A stretch of 37,481 nt of DNA from an uncultured Lachnospiraceae bacterium (GTDB lineage: Bacteria > Bacillota > Clostridia > Lachnospirales > Lachnospiraceae): the NCBI GenBank assembly GCA_905201915.1, contig CAJKQE010000013.1, forward strand, positions 1-37,481, read 5' to 3'. The notes below the pieces were generated by a model that saw only the letters and a list, made by a program, of their open reading frames with translations, did not search any database and had not been told where the DNA came from. A program made the translations under genes and the position numbers. Of the stretch, positions 15,960 through 24,632 are shown in pieces (position 1 is the first letter of the stretch; the number at the start of each line of letters is the position of its first letter).

Positions 15960-17983
15960 GGTTTTTCCTTCCTTCCGTAAATCAATCTTGCGAAAACCAA
16001 AGCTGCTTCATTTAACATTGCCGTTAAAAGTCCATACTCAAAAGGCGGAATTTCTCTTTTTTCTTCCAGTACAATTCCCATAACTCCATAAATTTCGTCA
16101 CTGGTTTTAATGGGAAGATATATAGCGTTTGCCTCAGGAAGCGTATGCGTACAGCAGCCGGCACGTTTTCTATTTGTCATTACCCAGTCTACAACTGCTT
16201 TTTCTTTGGTGTCAACTGTTTTTCCCAATTCTGCCTTAGAAATTCCCGGTTTTGGAAACAGCCATGGTCCTGTAAGCTTTCCTTCCTTTTGCACGTAAAA
16301 AACAACAGATAAATTCATCAGCTTTAATACTTTATCGCTTAATTCTGTCAAAAGCTCTTTTACCGACTCCACACGTCTCATTCTTCGGCTGTTATCTAAT
16401 AAGAGCTCTGTGCGATATACCATTTTGGCGCTTTCCTTTGCCTGATGCTTTTCTGTGGAAATAATGGCAGAAATAATAATAGAAAATAAAAGCATAGTGC
16501 CAAAGGTCGCACTGTATTTTCCACTGTAAAAATTAAAACTATAAAAAGGCTCTACAAAAAACCAGTCAAACAAAAGAACACTGAAAACTGCCGAAGATAC
16601 TGCGATATAACGCCTTGCCGTATACAGCGACAACAGCAAAATTCCCAATAAGTACACCATAATAATATCTGCGTTTAAAAATCCCAGTTTTTGAAACAAA
16701 AGCCCAACAGCAGTGGCAATCCCAAGCATAAAGGCTTCTTTTAGAATATCTGCTCCCAATTTTTCTGTTTTTTTCCTTTTTTCGGAATTTGTTGGAGAAA
16801 ATAAAAAATACTTTTTCTTACCTGTATGTCCCATATCGGGAATAATAAAAATATCCAGATTGGGGCTATACTCGCTGATTTCATCTGTAATATTTCCCTT
16901 CTTCTGTCCAAATAAAATTTTGTGATTGGTTCTTCCCAGTACCAGCTTTGTCACACCGCTGACTCTGGCATATTCTGCAATCTGGAAAGCCACATCATCA
17001 CCAAATACGGTTACAATCTTTGCACCCAGCATTTCTGCCAGATGCAGGTTGTCATCTCTGATTTTCTTTACAGACGCATCTGCGTTTTGAAGTCTTGTAG
17101 TCTCCACATACAGAGCCGTAAACTTTGCGTGAAAGGCATAAGCCATTCTGGAAGCGCTTCGTATGACTCTTTCACAGGAGGGAGCCGTGGAAATGCAGGT
17201 AAGTATATGTTCTCCCTGATACCCTTCTCCTTCCTCCTGTTTCTCACTCAAAAGCCGCTCCTGCTGTGCTACCTGATTGACCTTATCTGCCATTCTGCGA
17301 AGAGCAATTTCCCTTAATGCAATCAGTTTTTCTTTTGCAAAAAAGTTTTGCAACGCCCGTTCTGCCTGAACTGTTTTGTAAATTTTTCCTTCTTTTAAAC
17401 GTGTAATCAATAAATCCGGTTCAATATCAATGAGCTTTACCTGCTCTGCCTCATCGAAAACCCCATCCGGTATTCTTTCTTTTACATGAATTTTTGTAAT
17501 ATTTTCCACAATGTCGTTTAGGCTTTCCAAGTGCTGAATATTCACTGTTGTATAAACATCAATTCCTGCATCTAACAACTCCTCAATGTCCTCATAACGT
17601 TTTTTATGTCGCAGACCATTGGCATTCGTATGCGCCAGCTCATCTACAAGGAGTATCTGTGGTTTTCTTTTTAATGCTGCGTCCAGATTAAATTCTCTAA
17701 GCTCAATTCCCTTATAAGGCACCATAAGCGGCGGGATTTTTTCAAGCCCTTTTTCACGCATACTGGTTTCCCAGCGTGCGTGAGGCTCAATATATCCCGC
17801 CACTACATCAATTCCTTTTTTCTTCAGTTCATGGGCGGTATCCAACATGGCGCAGGTCTTTCCCACGCCTGCCGCATACCCAAGAAAAATGTATAATTTT
17901 CCTCTTTTCTCATTTTCTTTTTGTTTTTCTTCTGCCTGAATACGTTTTAAAATTTCCTCCGGAGTGCTTCTGTCACTGCTCAT
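15956..17983 (-). CDS. kdpD: KdpD N-terminal half: KdpD-USP-DUF4118-GAF, no kinase domain
   Basis: 675 residues. KdpD domain with Walker A GYAAGVGKT (35-43) and Walker B-like ILLVDELAHTN (110-120); USP domain about 258-380; four DUF4118 helices about 430-530; GAF-like domain about 540-670; then it stops, with no HisKA or HATPase. The USP domain carries STA-X20-FTALY (265-292), close to the SXS-X20-FTAXY motif reported for cyclic-di-AMP binding in S. aureus KdpD. It presumably works with the 489-residue kinase encoded next to it. The ATG at 17983 is 3 nt after kdpC; GGGTG within the kdpC end serves as ribosome site. Confidence 0.9.
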   Translation of the reverse strand: MSSDRSTPEEILKRIQAEEKQKENEKRGKLYIFLGYAAGVGKTCAMLDTAHELKKKGIDVVAGYIEPHARWETSMREKGLEKIPPLMVPYKGIELREFNLDAALKRKPQILLVDELAHTNANGLRHKKRYEDIEELLDAGIDVYTTVNIQHLESLNDIVENITKIHVKERIPDGVFDEAEQVKLIDIEPDLLITRLKEGKIYKTVQAERALQNFFAKEKLIALREIALRRMADKVNQVAQQERLLSEKQEEGEGYQGEHILTCISTAPSCERVIRSASRMAYAFHAKFTALYVETTRLQNADASVKKIRDDNLHLAEMLGAKIVTVFGDDVAFQIAEYARVSGVTKLVLGRTNHKILFGQKKGNITDEISEYSPNLDIFIIPDMGHTGKKKYFLFSPTNSEKRKKTEKLGADILKEAFMLGIATAVGLLFQKLGFLNADIIMVYLLGILLLSLYTARRYIAVSSAVFSVLLFDWFFVEPFYSFNFYSGKYSATFGTMLLFSIIISAIISTEKHQAKESAKMVYRTELLLDNSRRMRRVESVKELLTELSDKVLKLMNLSVVFYVQKEGKLTGPWLFPKPGISKAELGKTVDTKEKAVVDWVMTNRKRAGCCTHTLPEANAIYLPIKTSDEIYGVMGIVLEEKREIPPFEYGLLTAMLNEAALVFARLIYGRKEKP

Positions 17984-17986
17984 TCT

Positions 17987-18619
17987 TTATTCACCCATTG
18001 CTTCTGCAATATCAATATTACATTCTAATACATTTACTTTTTCTTCACCGAAGATGCCGAATACTTTTTTTTCTGTATTATTATCTACGATATTCTGAAC
18101 TTCTTCTTCAGAGAGTCCACTTGCTGCCGCTACAATGGGAAGCTGTACTTTAGCAGCCTCCGGACTAATATGTGGATCCAAGCCAGAGCCTGAAGCCGTC
18201 AGCATATCTGCCGGTATCTCTCCTTTAAATTCTTCGCCTGTTACTTCTTTATAACGTTCCTTGAAAGCTTTTACATCTTCCTCTACACGTTTCTCAAGGT
18301 CTTTGCTGCTTGGGGCATAGTTAAAACTTCCTGATGAAACTCCTGCATATTCTCCACTTTCTTTTTCTTCTTTTGTATAGGTATTATAATTTACAGAGGA
18401 AATTCTTCCATGAAAATATTGATCCCCTTCAAATTCCTGACCTACAACCTCTGAACCTGCTGCTTTATCATTTACTTTTACAATACTTCCATTCGCCTGT
18501 TTAGGGAAAATCACCTGTCCCGCAGCAGTTAAAAGAAGGGGATAGACAACTCCGCACAAAACCAGCAGCACAAGAGTAACTGCTAATGCTTTTTTTAAAT
18601 ATTTTCCGAAATTCTTCAT
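17987..18619 (-). CDS. kdpC: KdpC, potassium-transporting ATPase subunit C
   Basis: 210 residues. One N-terminal helix (about 10-32), then an extracytoplasmic domain with the conserved blocks YFHGRISSVNYN and ADMLTASGSGLDPHISPEAA typical of KdpC. It stabilises the KdpFABC complex and aids potassium binding. GAGGTG precedes the ATG. It follows kdpB by 15 nt. Confidence 0.95.
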   Translation of the reverse strand: MKNFGKYLKKALAVTLVLLVLCGVVYPLLLTAAGQVIFPKQANGSIVKVNDKAAGSEVVGQEFEGDQYFHGRISSVNYNTYTKEEKESGEYAGVSSGSFNYAPSSKDLEKRVEEDVKAFKERYKEVTGEEFKGEIPADMLTASGSGLDPHISPEAAKVQLPIVAAASGLSEEEVQNIVDNNTEKKVFGIFGEEKVNVLECNIDIAEAMGE

Positions 18620-18634
18620 ATCTTCACCTCAAAA

Positions 18635-20692
18635 TTATAATCCAAGCAAAGCCAGTAAAGGCGTTACCAAAATATCAATTAATTTAATTCCGATAAACGG
18701 AACAATGACACCGCCCAGCCCGTAAATACTCATATTCTTTAACAGCATTCTTTCAGAACGCATTGGCTTATATTTTACACCACGCATAGCAATGGGGATT
18801 AAGCATGGAATAATAATTGCATTAAAAATCAATGCTGATAAAATAGCGCTAAACGGTGTAGACAAGCTCATAATATTTAAAATGTTCATCTGCGGAATTA
18901 CCAGAGTAAACATAGCAGGAATAATTGCAAAATATTTCGCTACGTCATTTGCGATACTGAAGGTTGTCAGAGAGCCTCGTGTAATCAAAAGCTGTTTTCC
19001 GATTTCTACAACTTCCAGAACCTTTGTAGGGTCAGAGTCCAAATCTACCATATTAGCTGCTTCTTTAGCTGCTGTTGTACCGCTGTTCATTGCCAGTCCT
19101 ACATCTGCCTGAGCAAGCGCCGGTGCGTCGTTTGTACCATCACCTGTCATTGCCACTATTTTTCCCTCTGCCTGCTCTTTCTTAATGGCTTCAATTTTAT
19201 CTTCCGGTTTACACTCTGCAATAAATCCGTCTACACCTGCTTCTTTTGCGATTGTAGCCGCTGTAAGAGGATTATCACCGGTACACATAATGGTTTTAAT
19301 TCCAATTTCACGCAGACGCTCAAATCTTTCTACCAGCCCCGGTTTTACTGTATCCTTCAGGTAAATCACACCATAAATCACATACCCGGCACATACAACC
19401 AGTGGTGTTCCTCCCAGACTTGATATTTCTGTTACAATACTGTCTAAATCTTCCGGAATAACACCATTGTTTTCCTGCACATAAGCTTTAATGGCTTCAC
19501 TGGCGCCTTTTCTTATCTGTGTACCATCCTTTAAATTTACTCCGCTCATTTTTGTCTGTGCAGTAAATTCCACAAATTCCATCTGGTCTTTGGCATCTTC
19601 TTTAATATTTGTACCCAAAGTTCTTGCCAGCTCCACAACAGATTTTCCTTCCGGTGTGGCATCACACAGAGAAGTCATAACACTGTAATCAATTAAATCT
19701 TCTTTTTTCTTACCTTTTACAGGACGAAAATCTGCTGCAAGACGATTACCGAAGGTAATTGTACCTGTCTTGTCTAAAATCATGGTATCTACGTCGCCAC
19801 ATGCTTCTACTGCTTTTCCTGACATTGCAATTACGTTAAATCTGGTTACTCTGTCCATACCGGCAATACCGATTGCAGATAACAGACCTCCGATGGTTGT
19901 TGGAATTAAACATACCAACAAAGCAATCATGGTTGCCATTGGAATTTTTGCTCCTGCATAATCAGAAAAGCAATATAATGTAACAACTACAATAAGGAAA
20001 ATGATTGTCAAACTTACCAACAAAGTATTCAGCGCTATTTCATTTGGCGTCTTTTGTCTGGAAGCGCCTTCTACCAAAGAAATCATTTTATCCAGAAAGG
20101 ATTTTCCCGGTTCTGAAGTAATTCTGATTTTCAACCAGTCGCTCACTACTGTTGTACCGCCTGTAACAGAGGAAAAATCACCTCCTGCCTCTCTTGTAAC
20201 AGGAGCGCTTTCTCCTGTAATTGCAGACTCATCTACGGATGCAACACCTTCGATTACCTCGCCGTCATTCGGAATGACTTCGTTCATTCTTACCATAACG
20301 ATGTCACCCTTTTTCAGCTCAGAAGCATTTACAACTTTTTCTGTCCCATTCTTTAGTACCAAATTTGCAACGGTATCTTTTTTTGTTTTCTTTAAGGAGT
20401 CTGCCTGTGCTTTTCCCCTGCCTTCTGCCACAGACTCTGCAAAGTTTGCAAATAAAATTGTCACAAAAAGAATTGCTGATACAATACCATTGTAAACTCT
20501 CAGACCACTGTCATCTCCGAAAATGGTTGGGAAGAAGGTCATTACAAGCGTAATGAAAAATCCAACTTCTACTACAAACATAACGGGATTTTTTATCATA
20601 TATCTGGGACTCAGTTTCTTGAAAGCTCCTATAACAGAGCTTTTCAATATATCCTTTGTAATAAATTTTGTCTTTTTATCTTGTTTTCCCAT
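18635..20692 (-). CDS. kdpB: KdpB, P-type ATPase subunit
   Basis: 685 residues from the ATG at 20692 (AAAGGATT upstream); a frame open to 20755 runs back into kdpA and was not used. The phosphorylation site DKTGT has Asp307 and the actuator motif TGES has Ser162, the same numbers I recall for E. coli KdpB, supporting this start. The hinge motif MTGDGTNDAPALAQADVG is intact. Hydrolyses ATP to drive uptake through KdpA. Ser162 is the residue whose phosphorylation inhibits the E. coli pump at high potassium. Confidence 0.96.
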   Translation of the reverse strand: MGKQDKKTKFITKDILKSSVIGAFKKLSPRYMIKNPVMFVVEVGFFITLVMTFFPTIFGDDSGLRVYNGIVSAILFVTILFANFAESVAEGRGKAQADSLKKTKKDTVANLVLKNGTEKVVNASELKKGDIVMVRMNEVIPNDGEVIEGVASVDESAITGESAPVTREAGGDFSSVTGGTTVVSDWLKIRITSEPGKSFLDKMISLVEGASRQKTPNEIALNTLLVSLTIIFLIVVVTLYCFSDYAGAKIPMATMIALLVCLIPTTIGGLLSAIGIAGMDRVTRFNVIAMSGKAVEACGDVDTMILDKTGTITFGNRLAADFRPVKGKKKEDLIDYSVMTSLCDATPEGKSVVELARTLGTNIKEDAKDQMEFVEFTAQTKMSGVNLKDGTQIRKGASEAIKAYVQENNGVIPEDLDSIVTEISSLGGTPLVVCAGYVIYGVIYLKDTVKPGLVERFERLREIGIKTIMCTGDNPLTAATIAKEAGVDGFIAECKPEDKIEAIKKEQAEGKIVAMTGDGTNDAPALAQADVGLAMNSGTTAAKEAANMVDLDSDPTKVLEVVEIGKQLLITRGSLTTFSIANDVAKYFAIIPAMFTLVIPQMNILNIMSLSTPFSAILSALIFNAIIIPCLIPIAMRGVKYKPMRSERMLLKNMSIYGLGGVIVPFIGIKLIDILVTPLLALLGL

Positions 20693-20714
20693 TTTAATTA
20701 CAATCCTTTCTGTT

Positions 20715-22424
20715 TTATGGCATCCATAAGGACAAATGTTCTGCAATCGGTCCAAGCGCCAATGCAGGGAAGAATGTCAATGCGGCAAAGATATACACTA
20801 CTACTACTAAAATTGCTATAAAAATCACATTGTCCGTTCTTAATGTACCGACTGTTTCATTGACTCTGCGTTTTGCAAGCATACTTCCTGCAATCGCCAG
20901 CTGTGCTACAATCGCTATATAACGTCCAAAGAACATTGCAAGTCCTGTTGTAATATTCCAGAAATAGCTGTTATCTGCAAGTCCTTCAAATCCGGAACCA
21001 TTATTCGCAGCAGAAGAAGCATATTCATAAAGAACCTGTGACAATCCATGAAATCCTTCATTGGTAATACCTGCCTGCCCTGCACCTGTCATAACTGCCA
21101 GTGCAGAAAATCCTAAGATTAAAAGAGGGTGAACAATCAATACCAGCGCTACCAGCTTCATTTCTTTTCCTTCAATCTTTTTGCCCAGATATTCAGGAGT
21201 ACGTCCAATCATTAAGCCGCACAGGAATACTGCAAGTATGACATACATAATCATATTCATTAAGCCGACACCTTTACCGCCAAACACACAGTTTAACATC
21301 ATGTGCAGCATAGGCACCATACCGCCAAGAGGGGTTAACGTATCGTGCATATTATTGACAGTACCTGTGGTAAAGGAAGTTGTTGTCGTAGTGAAAAGCG
21401 CTGATTGTGCAATTCCAAAGCGGACTTCTTTTCCTTCCATACTTCCCATGTCCTGATTTAATCCTGCCGGTTCCAGTGCAGGATTTCCTGCCATTTCAGA
21501 TGTAAAACAAATGGCAAGACCTACGATAAACAGAATAGACATTGCAGCAAAAATAGTTCTTCCCTGATTTCCAAACAGAACTTTTTTATTTTCCTGTTTT
21601 TTCCGTTTCATTGTCATTTTTCCAAAAGTAATTACACATGCTCCCGGCAAAATCATCATAGAAAATAATTCAATCAAATCAGAAATAATGGTTGGGTTTT
21701 CAAATGGTGTTGTAGAATTTGCACCGAAAAATCCACCGCCGTTTGTTCCCAGATGCTTAATGCTTTCCAAGGAAGCTACCGGTCCCATTGCCAAATCTTG
21801 AAACTGTCCTTCAATGGTCTGTACTGTCTGATTTGCTTCCAGTGTCTGCGGAACGCCCTGCCATATAAGTAACAAGCCTGCGATAAAAGATACGGGAATT
21901 AAAATACGTGTGGTAATTCTTACCATATCTTCATAGAAGTTACCCACATCCTTCTGTTTTCCTGCCAATCCTCTGCAAAATGCCATACATGCCGCATATC
22001 CGCTTGCCGCTGATACAAACATCATAAAAATAATAACCAGCATCTGACTCAAATAAGAAAGTCCCGACTCACCGGAATAATGCTGCAAGTTTGTATTTGT
22101 CATAAAGCTGATAATGGTATTAAAGGAAAGCGTTGGCTCCATTGCCTCAATTCCATTAGGATTTGCAAACAAAATCCCTTGCAGTCTTAATACCAGATAT
22201 CCAATAAAGACCATAACCGCATTTGTTGTTAATAAATGCAGCGCATACTGTTTCCAGTTCATTCCTTCTCTGCCGATATGACAAATTTTGTAAATGATAT
22301 TGTCTAAGGGATTAAAAATCTTATCGGCAAAGGTTTTTTGTTTTGTAGCAATATGATACATATAAGTTCCCATTGGAATTACCAGTATCATGAATATTGC
22401 AAGTGTAAGTACAATCTGTAACAT
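20715..22424 (-). CDS. kdpA: KdpA, potassium-binding channel-like subunit
   Basis: 569 residues, full length. Multiple helices with pore loops; the block HLGTNGGGFFGANSTTPFENP contains one selectivity-filter segment, and other Gly-rich filter segments are visible (SFTTGTVNNM, SSAANNGSGFEGL). It belongs to the SKT superfamily. GGAGGAG precedes the ATG. It starts 30 nt after the kdpF stop. Confidence 0.96.
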   Translation of the reverse strand: MLQIVLTLAIFMILVIPMGTYMYHIATKQKTFADKIFNPLDNIIYKICHIGREGMNWKQYALHLLTTNAVMVFIGYLVLRLQGILFANPNGIEAMEPTLSFNTIISFMTNTNLQHYSGESGLSYLSQMLVIIFMMFVSAASGYAACMAFCRGLAGKQKDVGNFYEDMVRITTRILIPVSFIAGLLLIWQGVPQTLEANQTVQTIEGQFQDLAMGPVASLESIKHLGTNGGGFFGANSTTPFENPTIISDLIELFSMMILPGACVITFGKMTMKRKKQENKKVLFGNQGRTIFAAMSILFIVGLAICFTSEMAGNPALEPAGLNQDMGSMEGKEVRFGIAQSALFTTTTTSFTTGTVNNMHDTLTPLGGMVPMLHMMLNCVFGGKGVGLMNMIMYVILAVFLCGLMIGRTPEYLGKKIEGKEMKLVALVLIVHPLLILGFSALAVMTGAGQAGITNEGFHGLSQVLYEYASSAANNGSGFEGLADNSYFWNITTGLAMFFGRYIAIVAQLAIAGSMLAKRRVNETVGTLRTDNVIFIAILVVVVYIFAALTFFPALALGPIAEHLSLWMP

Positions 22425-22454
22425 TCCTTTTCTCCTCCAAGCTTCCTCTATGTC

Positions 22455-22532
22455 TTACAGTTTCTCCGGATAAATCAAAGCATAAAACAAATATCCGGCA
22501 AGCAATAAAATAATCATACCTAATAAAATCAT
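22455..22532 (-). CDS. kdpF: KdpF, small subunit
   Basis: 25 residues: one hydrophobic helix with the ending YALIYPEKL, matching the KdpF pattern of a single helix followed by YxLxxPExL. It stabilises the KdpFABC complex in lipid. GGAGGAG lies 6 nt before the ATG at 22532, which overlaps the stop of the 40-residue gene (ATGA). Too short for ordinary ORF finding. Confidence 0.9.
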   Translation of the reverse strand: MILLGMIILLLAGYLFYALIYPEKL

Positions 22533-22651
22533 TTGCGCTCCTCCTTAGAAACGGTCGTTCCTACCTGTTTTTCGCACCAGTCAGCCAAAAGCTTCATGCT
22601 GCCAAAGCATATTGCCAGAATTAAAATCATCAATAAATCCATATTCTTCAT
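22529..22651 (-). CDS. 40-residue single-helix protein upstream of kdpF
   Basis: First gene of the kdp operon. It has a hydrophobic helix (about residues 5-23) followed by a polar tail with LADWCEK. Tiny ORFs of this design (one helix, then a Cys-Asp/Glu-[KR]-Leu-like patch) are common just before kdpF in other bacteria, so this is probably a real, poorly described accessory. AAAGGA lies about 11 nt before the ATG at 22651; an alternative ATG at 22642 is less well placed. The stop overlaps the kdpF start by ATGA. Function unknown. Confidence 0.65.
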   Translation of the reverse strand: MKNMDLLMILILAICFGSMKLLADWCEKQVGTTVSKEERK

Positions 22652-22710
22652 CTCTCTTTCTTCCTTTATGGCAGAACCTAGTGTAGCATAGGTAATTTTA
22701 AATTCGTGTT

Positions 22711-22746
22711 ATAATACAGAGGCGAGGTATTAAAATGGTATTAAAA
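22711..22746 (-). promoter_or_regulatory. Candidate KdpE-dependent promoter with direct repeats
   Basis: On the minus strand TTTTAATACC occurs twice (22746-22737 and 22735-22726) with an 11-bp period, the spacing favoured by OmpR-type regulators. A -10-like TATTAT lies at 22716-22711, and the expected -35 position falls inside the repeats and is not consensus, as in activator-dependent promoters. The only regulator of this type in the operon is KdpE. Confidence 0.55.
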
Positions 22747-22749
22747 CAG

Positions 22750-22787
22750 CATAAAAAGGGGAGGCTGTATAAAACAGCCTCCCCTTT
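22750..22787 (-). terminator. Intrinsic terminator after the GH125 gene
   Basis: A 14-bp perfect stem, AAAGGGGAGGCTGT (minus 22787-22774) with ACAGCCTCCCCTTT (22768-22755), followed by a short T run. Separates the mannosidase operon from the kdp promoter. Confidence 0.9.
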
Positions 22788-22819
22788 CAAAAGTTCTTCT
22801 CTATTCTAAAAATTTTTCT

Positions 22820-24106
22820 TTATTTTTCTAAACGATATCCCATGCAGTCTAAGAACAATTCTGCATACATGGCATTTGCCCATGAAAACCATTCTCTTGT
22901 AAAGCGAGTATCGTCTTCACAACAAAATCCTTCGTGCATAACACCTTTGCCGCCGGTTGTAGCAGCCATTGTTTTTAAAATTTCCATTTTCTTTTCCTGT
23001 TCAGTTTCTGTAAGTCCCTGAATTGCCATAGCAATATGCCAAACATAGTTGGAAGGTGTATGAGGGCTTCCAATTCCTGCTGCCTTTTCTCCCTTGAAAT
23101 AGAATGGATTAGCTTCGCTAAGGAGCAGTCTTCTTGTATTTCCTGCAATTTCCCTATCAGAAGGATATCCCAAATAATCCATGGAAAGAAGACTTGGTAC
23201 ATTGGCATCGTCCATTAAGTTGTACATACCAAAACCATCTGTTTCATAGGCATATACCATACCGAATTCTTCTGTAAAAGTCTTACCGATTGTTTCAATC
23301 GCCTGATAAACCTCATCTTTTAATTCTTTTGCTGCCTTGGCAAGCTCCTGATTATGATAAATCTCTGTTTCAATTTCTTCCAGATATCCTAAAACAACTA
23401 CTGCAAACATATTGGAAGGAATTAAATATCCATAAGTACAAGCATCATCACTTGGACGGAAACCGGACCAGATTAAACCTGTTCCTGATTTTACTAATGC
23501 TCCCTTACCATCTCTGGAAAGTGTATCACGATAATATCCATTGTTTCTGTTAAAACGATAAGAAGATTTTTCTTCATGATACTGCTCTGTGTGGAATACT
23601 TCCAGAATTTTTTCTACACCTTTCTGGAAATCTTCATTAAACTGTGTTACACAATCTGCATTTTTCCATAATAAATATGCCAACTGAATTGGATAGCATA
23701 AAGAGTCAATCTCAAACTTTCTTTCCCATACCCATGGGCTCTGATTTGGATCATCCTTTTCCCAGCAGTCACCGCTTGCAGAATGGTTGAAAGCATTTGC
23801 ATACTCATCAATATTGATATACATAAACTGTCTTCTCACAAGTCCTGCAATTAACTCACGAATTTCCTCATCTTCCTTTGCAAGGAAGATATATGGACGA
23901 AGCTGCGCAGCGGAGTCTCTCAGCCACATAGCCGGAATATCACCTGTAATTACATGTGTGGTGTTGTTTTCCATTCTCTTTACTGTAGTATCCAATGTGT
24001 TTGTATAGCAGGTTACAAATAAATCCATCAGTTCTGGATAGTCTTTTGATTTTCCTCTTAATTCTTCTAAAAATTTGTCCATTGTTTTCTGTATTTGTTC
24101 ACTCAT
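22820..24106 (-). CDS. Glycoside hydrolase family 125 exo-alpha-1,6-mannosidase
   Basis: 428 residues, the usual GH125 size. Typical blocks are ITGDIPAMWLRDSAAQLRPY near the N-terminus, FNHSASGDCWEKDDP, WSGFRPSDDACTYGYLIPSNMF (the PSDD stretch should contain the general acid) and the C-terminal GFCCEDDTRFTREWFSWANAMYAEL. GH125 enzymes are metal-independent inverting mannosidases that trim non-reducing alpha-1,6-mannose from host N-glycans or yeast mannan. No signal peptide, so it should act on imported oligosaccharides. AAAGGATT precedes the ATG. It follows yccF by 21 nt and ends at a strong terminator. Confidence 0.92.
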   Translation of the reverse strand: MSEQIQKTMDKFLEELRGKSKDYPELMDLFVTCYTNTLDTTVKRMENNTTHVITGDIPAMWLRDSAAQLRPYIFLAKEDEEIRELIAGLVRRQFMYINIDEYANAFNHSASGDCWEKDDPNQSPWVWERKFEIDSLCYPIQLAYLLWKNADCVTQFNEDFQKGVEKILEVFHTEQYHEEKSSYRFNRNNGYYRDTLSRDGKGALVKSGTGLIWSGFRPSDDACTYGYLIPSNMFAVVVLGYLEEIETEIYHNQELAKAAKELKDEVYQAIETIGKTFTEEFGMVYAYETDGFGMYNLMDDANVPSLLSMDYLGYPSDREIAGNTRRLLLSEANPFYFKGEKAAGIGSPHTPSNYVWHIAMAIQGLTETEQEKKMEILKTMAATTGGKGVMHEGFCCEDDTRFTREWFSWANAMYAELFLDCMGYRLEK

Positions 24107-24127
24107 TTTTCATAATCCTTTCTTTTC

Positions 24128-24487
24128 TTATACAATTTCTGCGCCAAAGGGCATAAGCGCCAGCTTTGCAAGCTTAAACTGTTGCAAACCAAAAGGAATG
24201 CCTATCACAGTAATACATAAAGCCACCCCAAAAACCAAATGTTCCAGCGCAAGTGGCAGTCCTGATACCACCAGCCAGATAATATTTAAAATCAAAGAGC
24301 CTGCCCCTCCGCCATAAGAAACTTCTTTTCCAAAAGGAAAAAAGCTTAAAGATGCAAACTTAAAGCACTGCAGTCCCACAGGAATTCCGATAATCGTAAT
24401 ACACCACAGACATCCTGCCAGACACCAGCTAAGACCGGAAATGCAGCCTCCAAAAATAAACCATAACAAGTTCCCTAAACAGCCCAT
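24128..24487 (-). CDS. yccF: YccF-domain inner membrane protein
   Basis: 119 residues with two copies of the YccF/DUF307 unit: a helix followed by CITIIGIPVGLQCFKFASLSFFPFG in the first and CITVIGIPFGLQQFKLAKLALMPFG in the second. AGGAGG precedes the ATG. Function of the family is unknown. Co-transcription with the mannosidase looks likely from the 21-nt gap, but no functional tie is known. Confidence 0.9.
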   Translation of the reverse strand: MGCLGNLLWFIFGGCISGLSWCLAGCLWCITIIGIPVGLQCFKFASLSFFPFGKEVSYGGGAGSLILNIIWLVVSGLPLALEHLVFGVALCITVIGIPFGLQQFKLAKLALMPFGAEIV

Positions 24488-24560
24488 CTTCTACCTCCTG
24501 TTTATTTCTTCCTATCATACCATTCTCAAATATCCTGTGCAAGTATTTGTTTTTTCCTTT

Positions 24561-24575
24561 TGTGATTTGGTCACA
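24561..24575. promoter_or_regulatory. Perfect dyad TGTGA-N5-TCACA between yccF and the SDR gene
   Basis: TGTGATTTGGTCACA is a perfect inverted repeat in the 145-bp divergent gap, 57 bp before the SDR start. It resembles a CRP/FNR-family half-site pair but has a 5-bp rather than 6-bp spacer. Could be an operator or chance. Confidence 0.35.
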
Positions 24576-24632
24576 GATATTCTTCTGTTAAATGCGTATA
24601 CTAAACATATCAATTTTACGAGGTGAATATTT

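Noticed and set aside
20001..20495. A 164-codon plus-strand open frame opposite kdpB
   Set aside because: Fully antisense to the conserved kdpB coding sequence; composition reflects the complementary strand of KdpB codons.
22652..22750. A cyclic-di-AMP (ydaO-type) riboswitch before the kdp operon
   Set aside because: The leader is only about 50 nt from the likely start site, too short for that aptamer, and conserved blocks were not seen.
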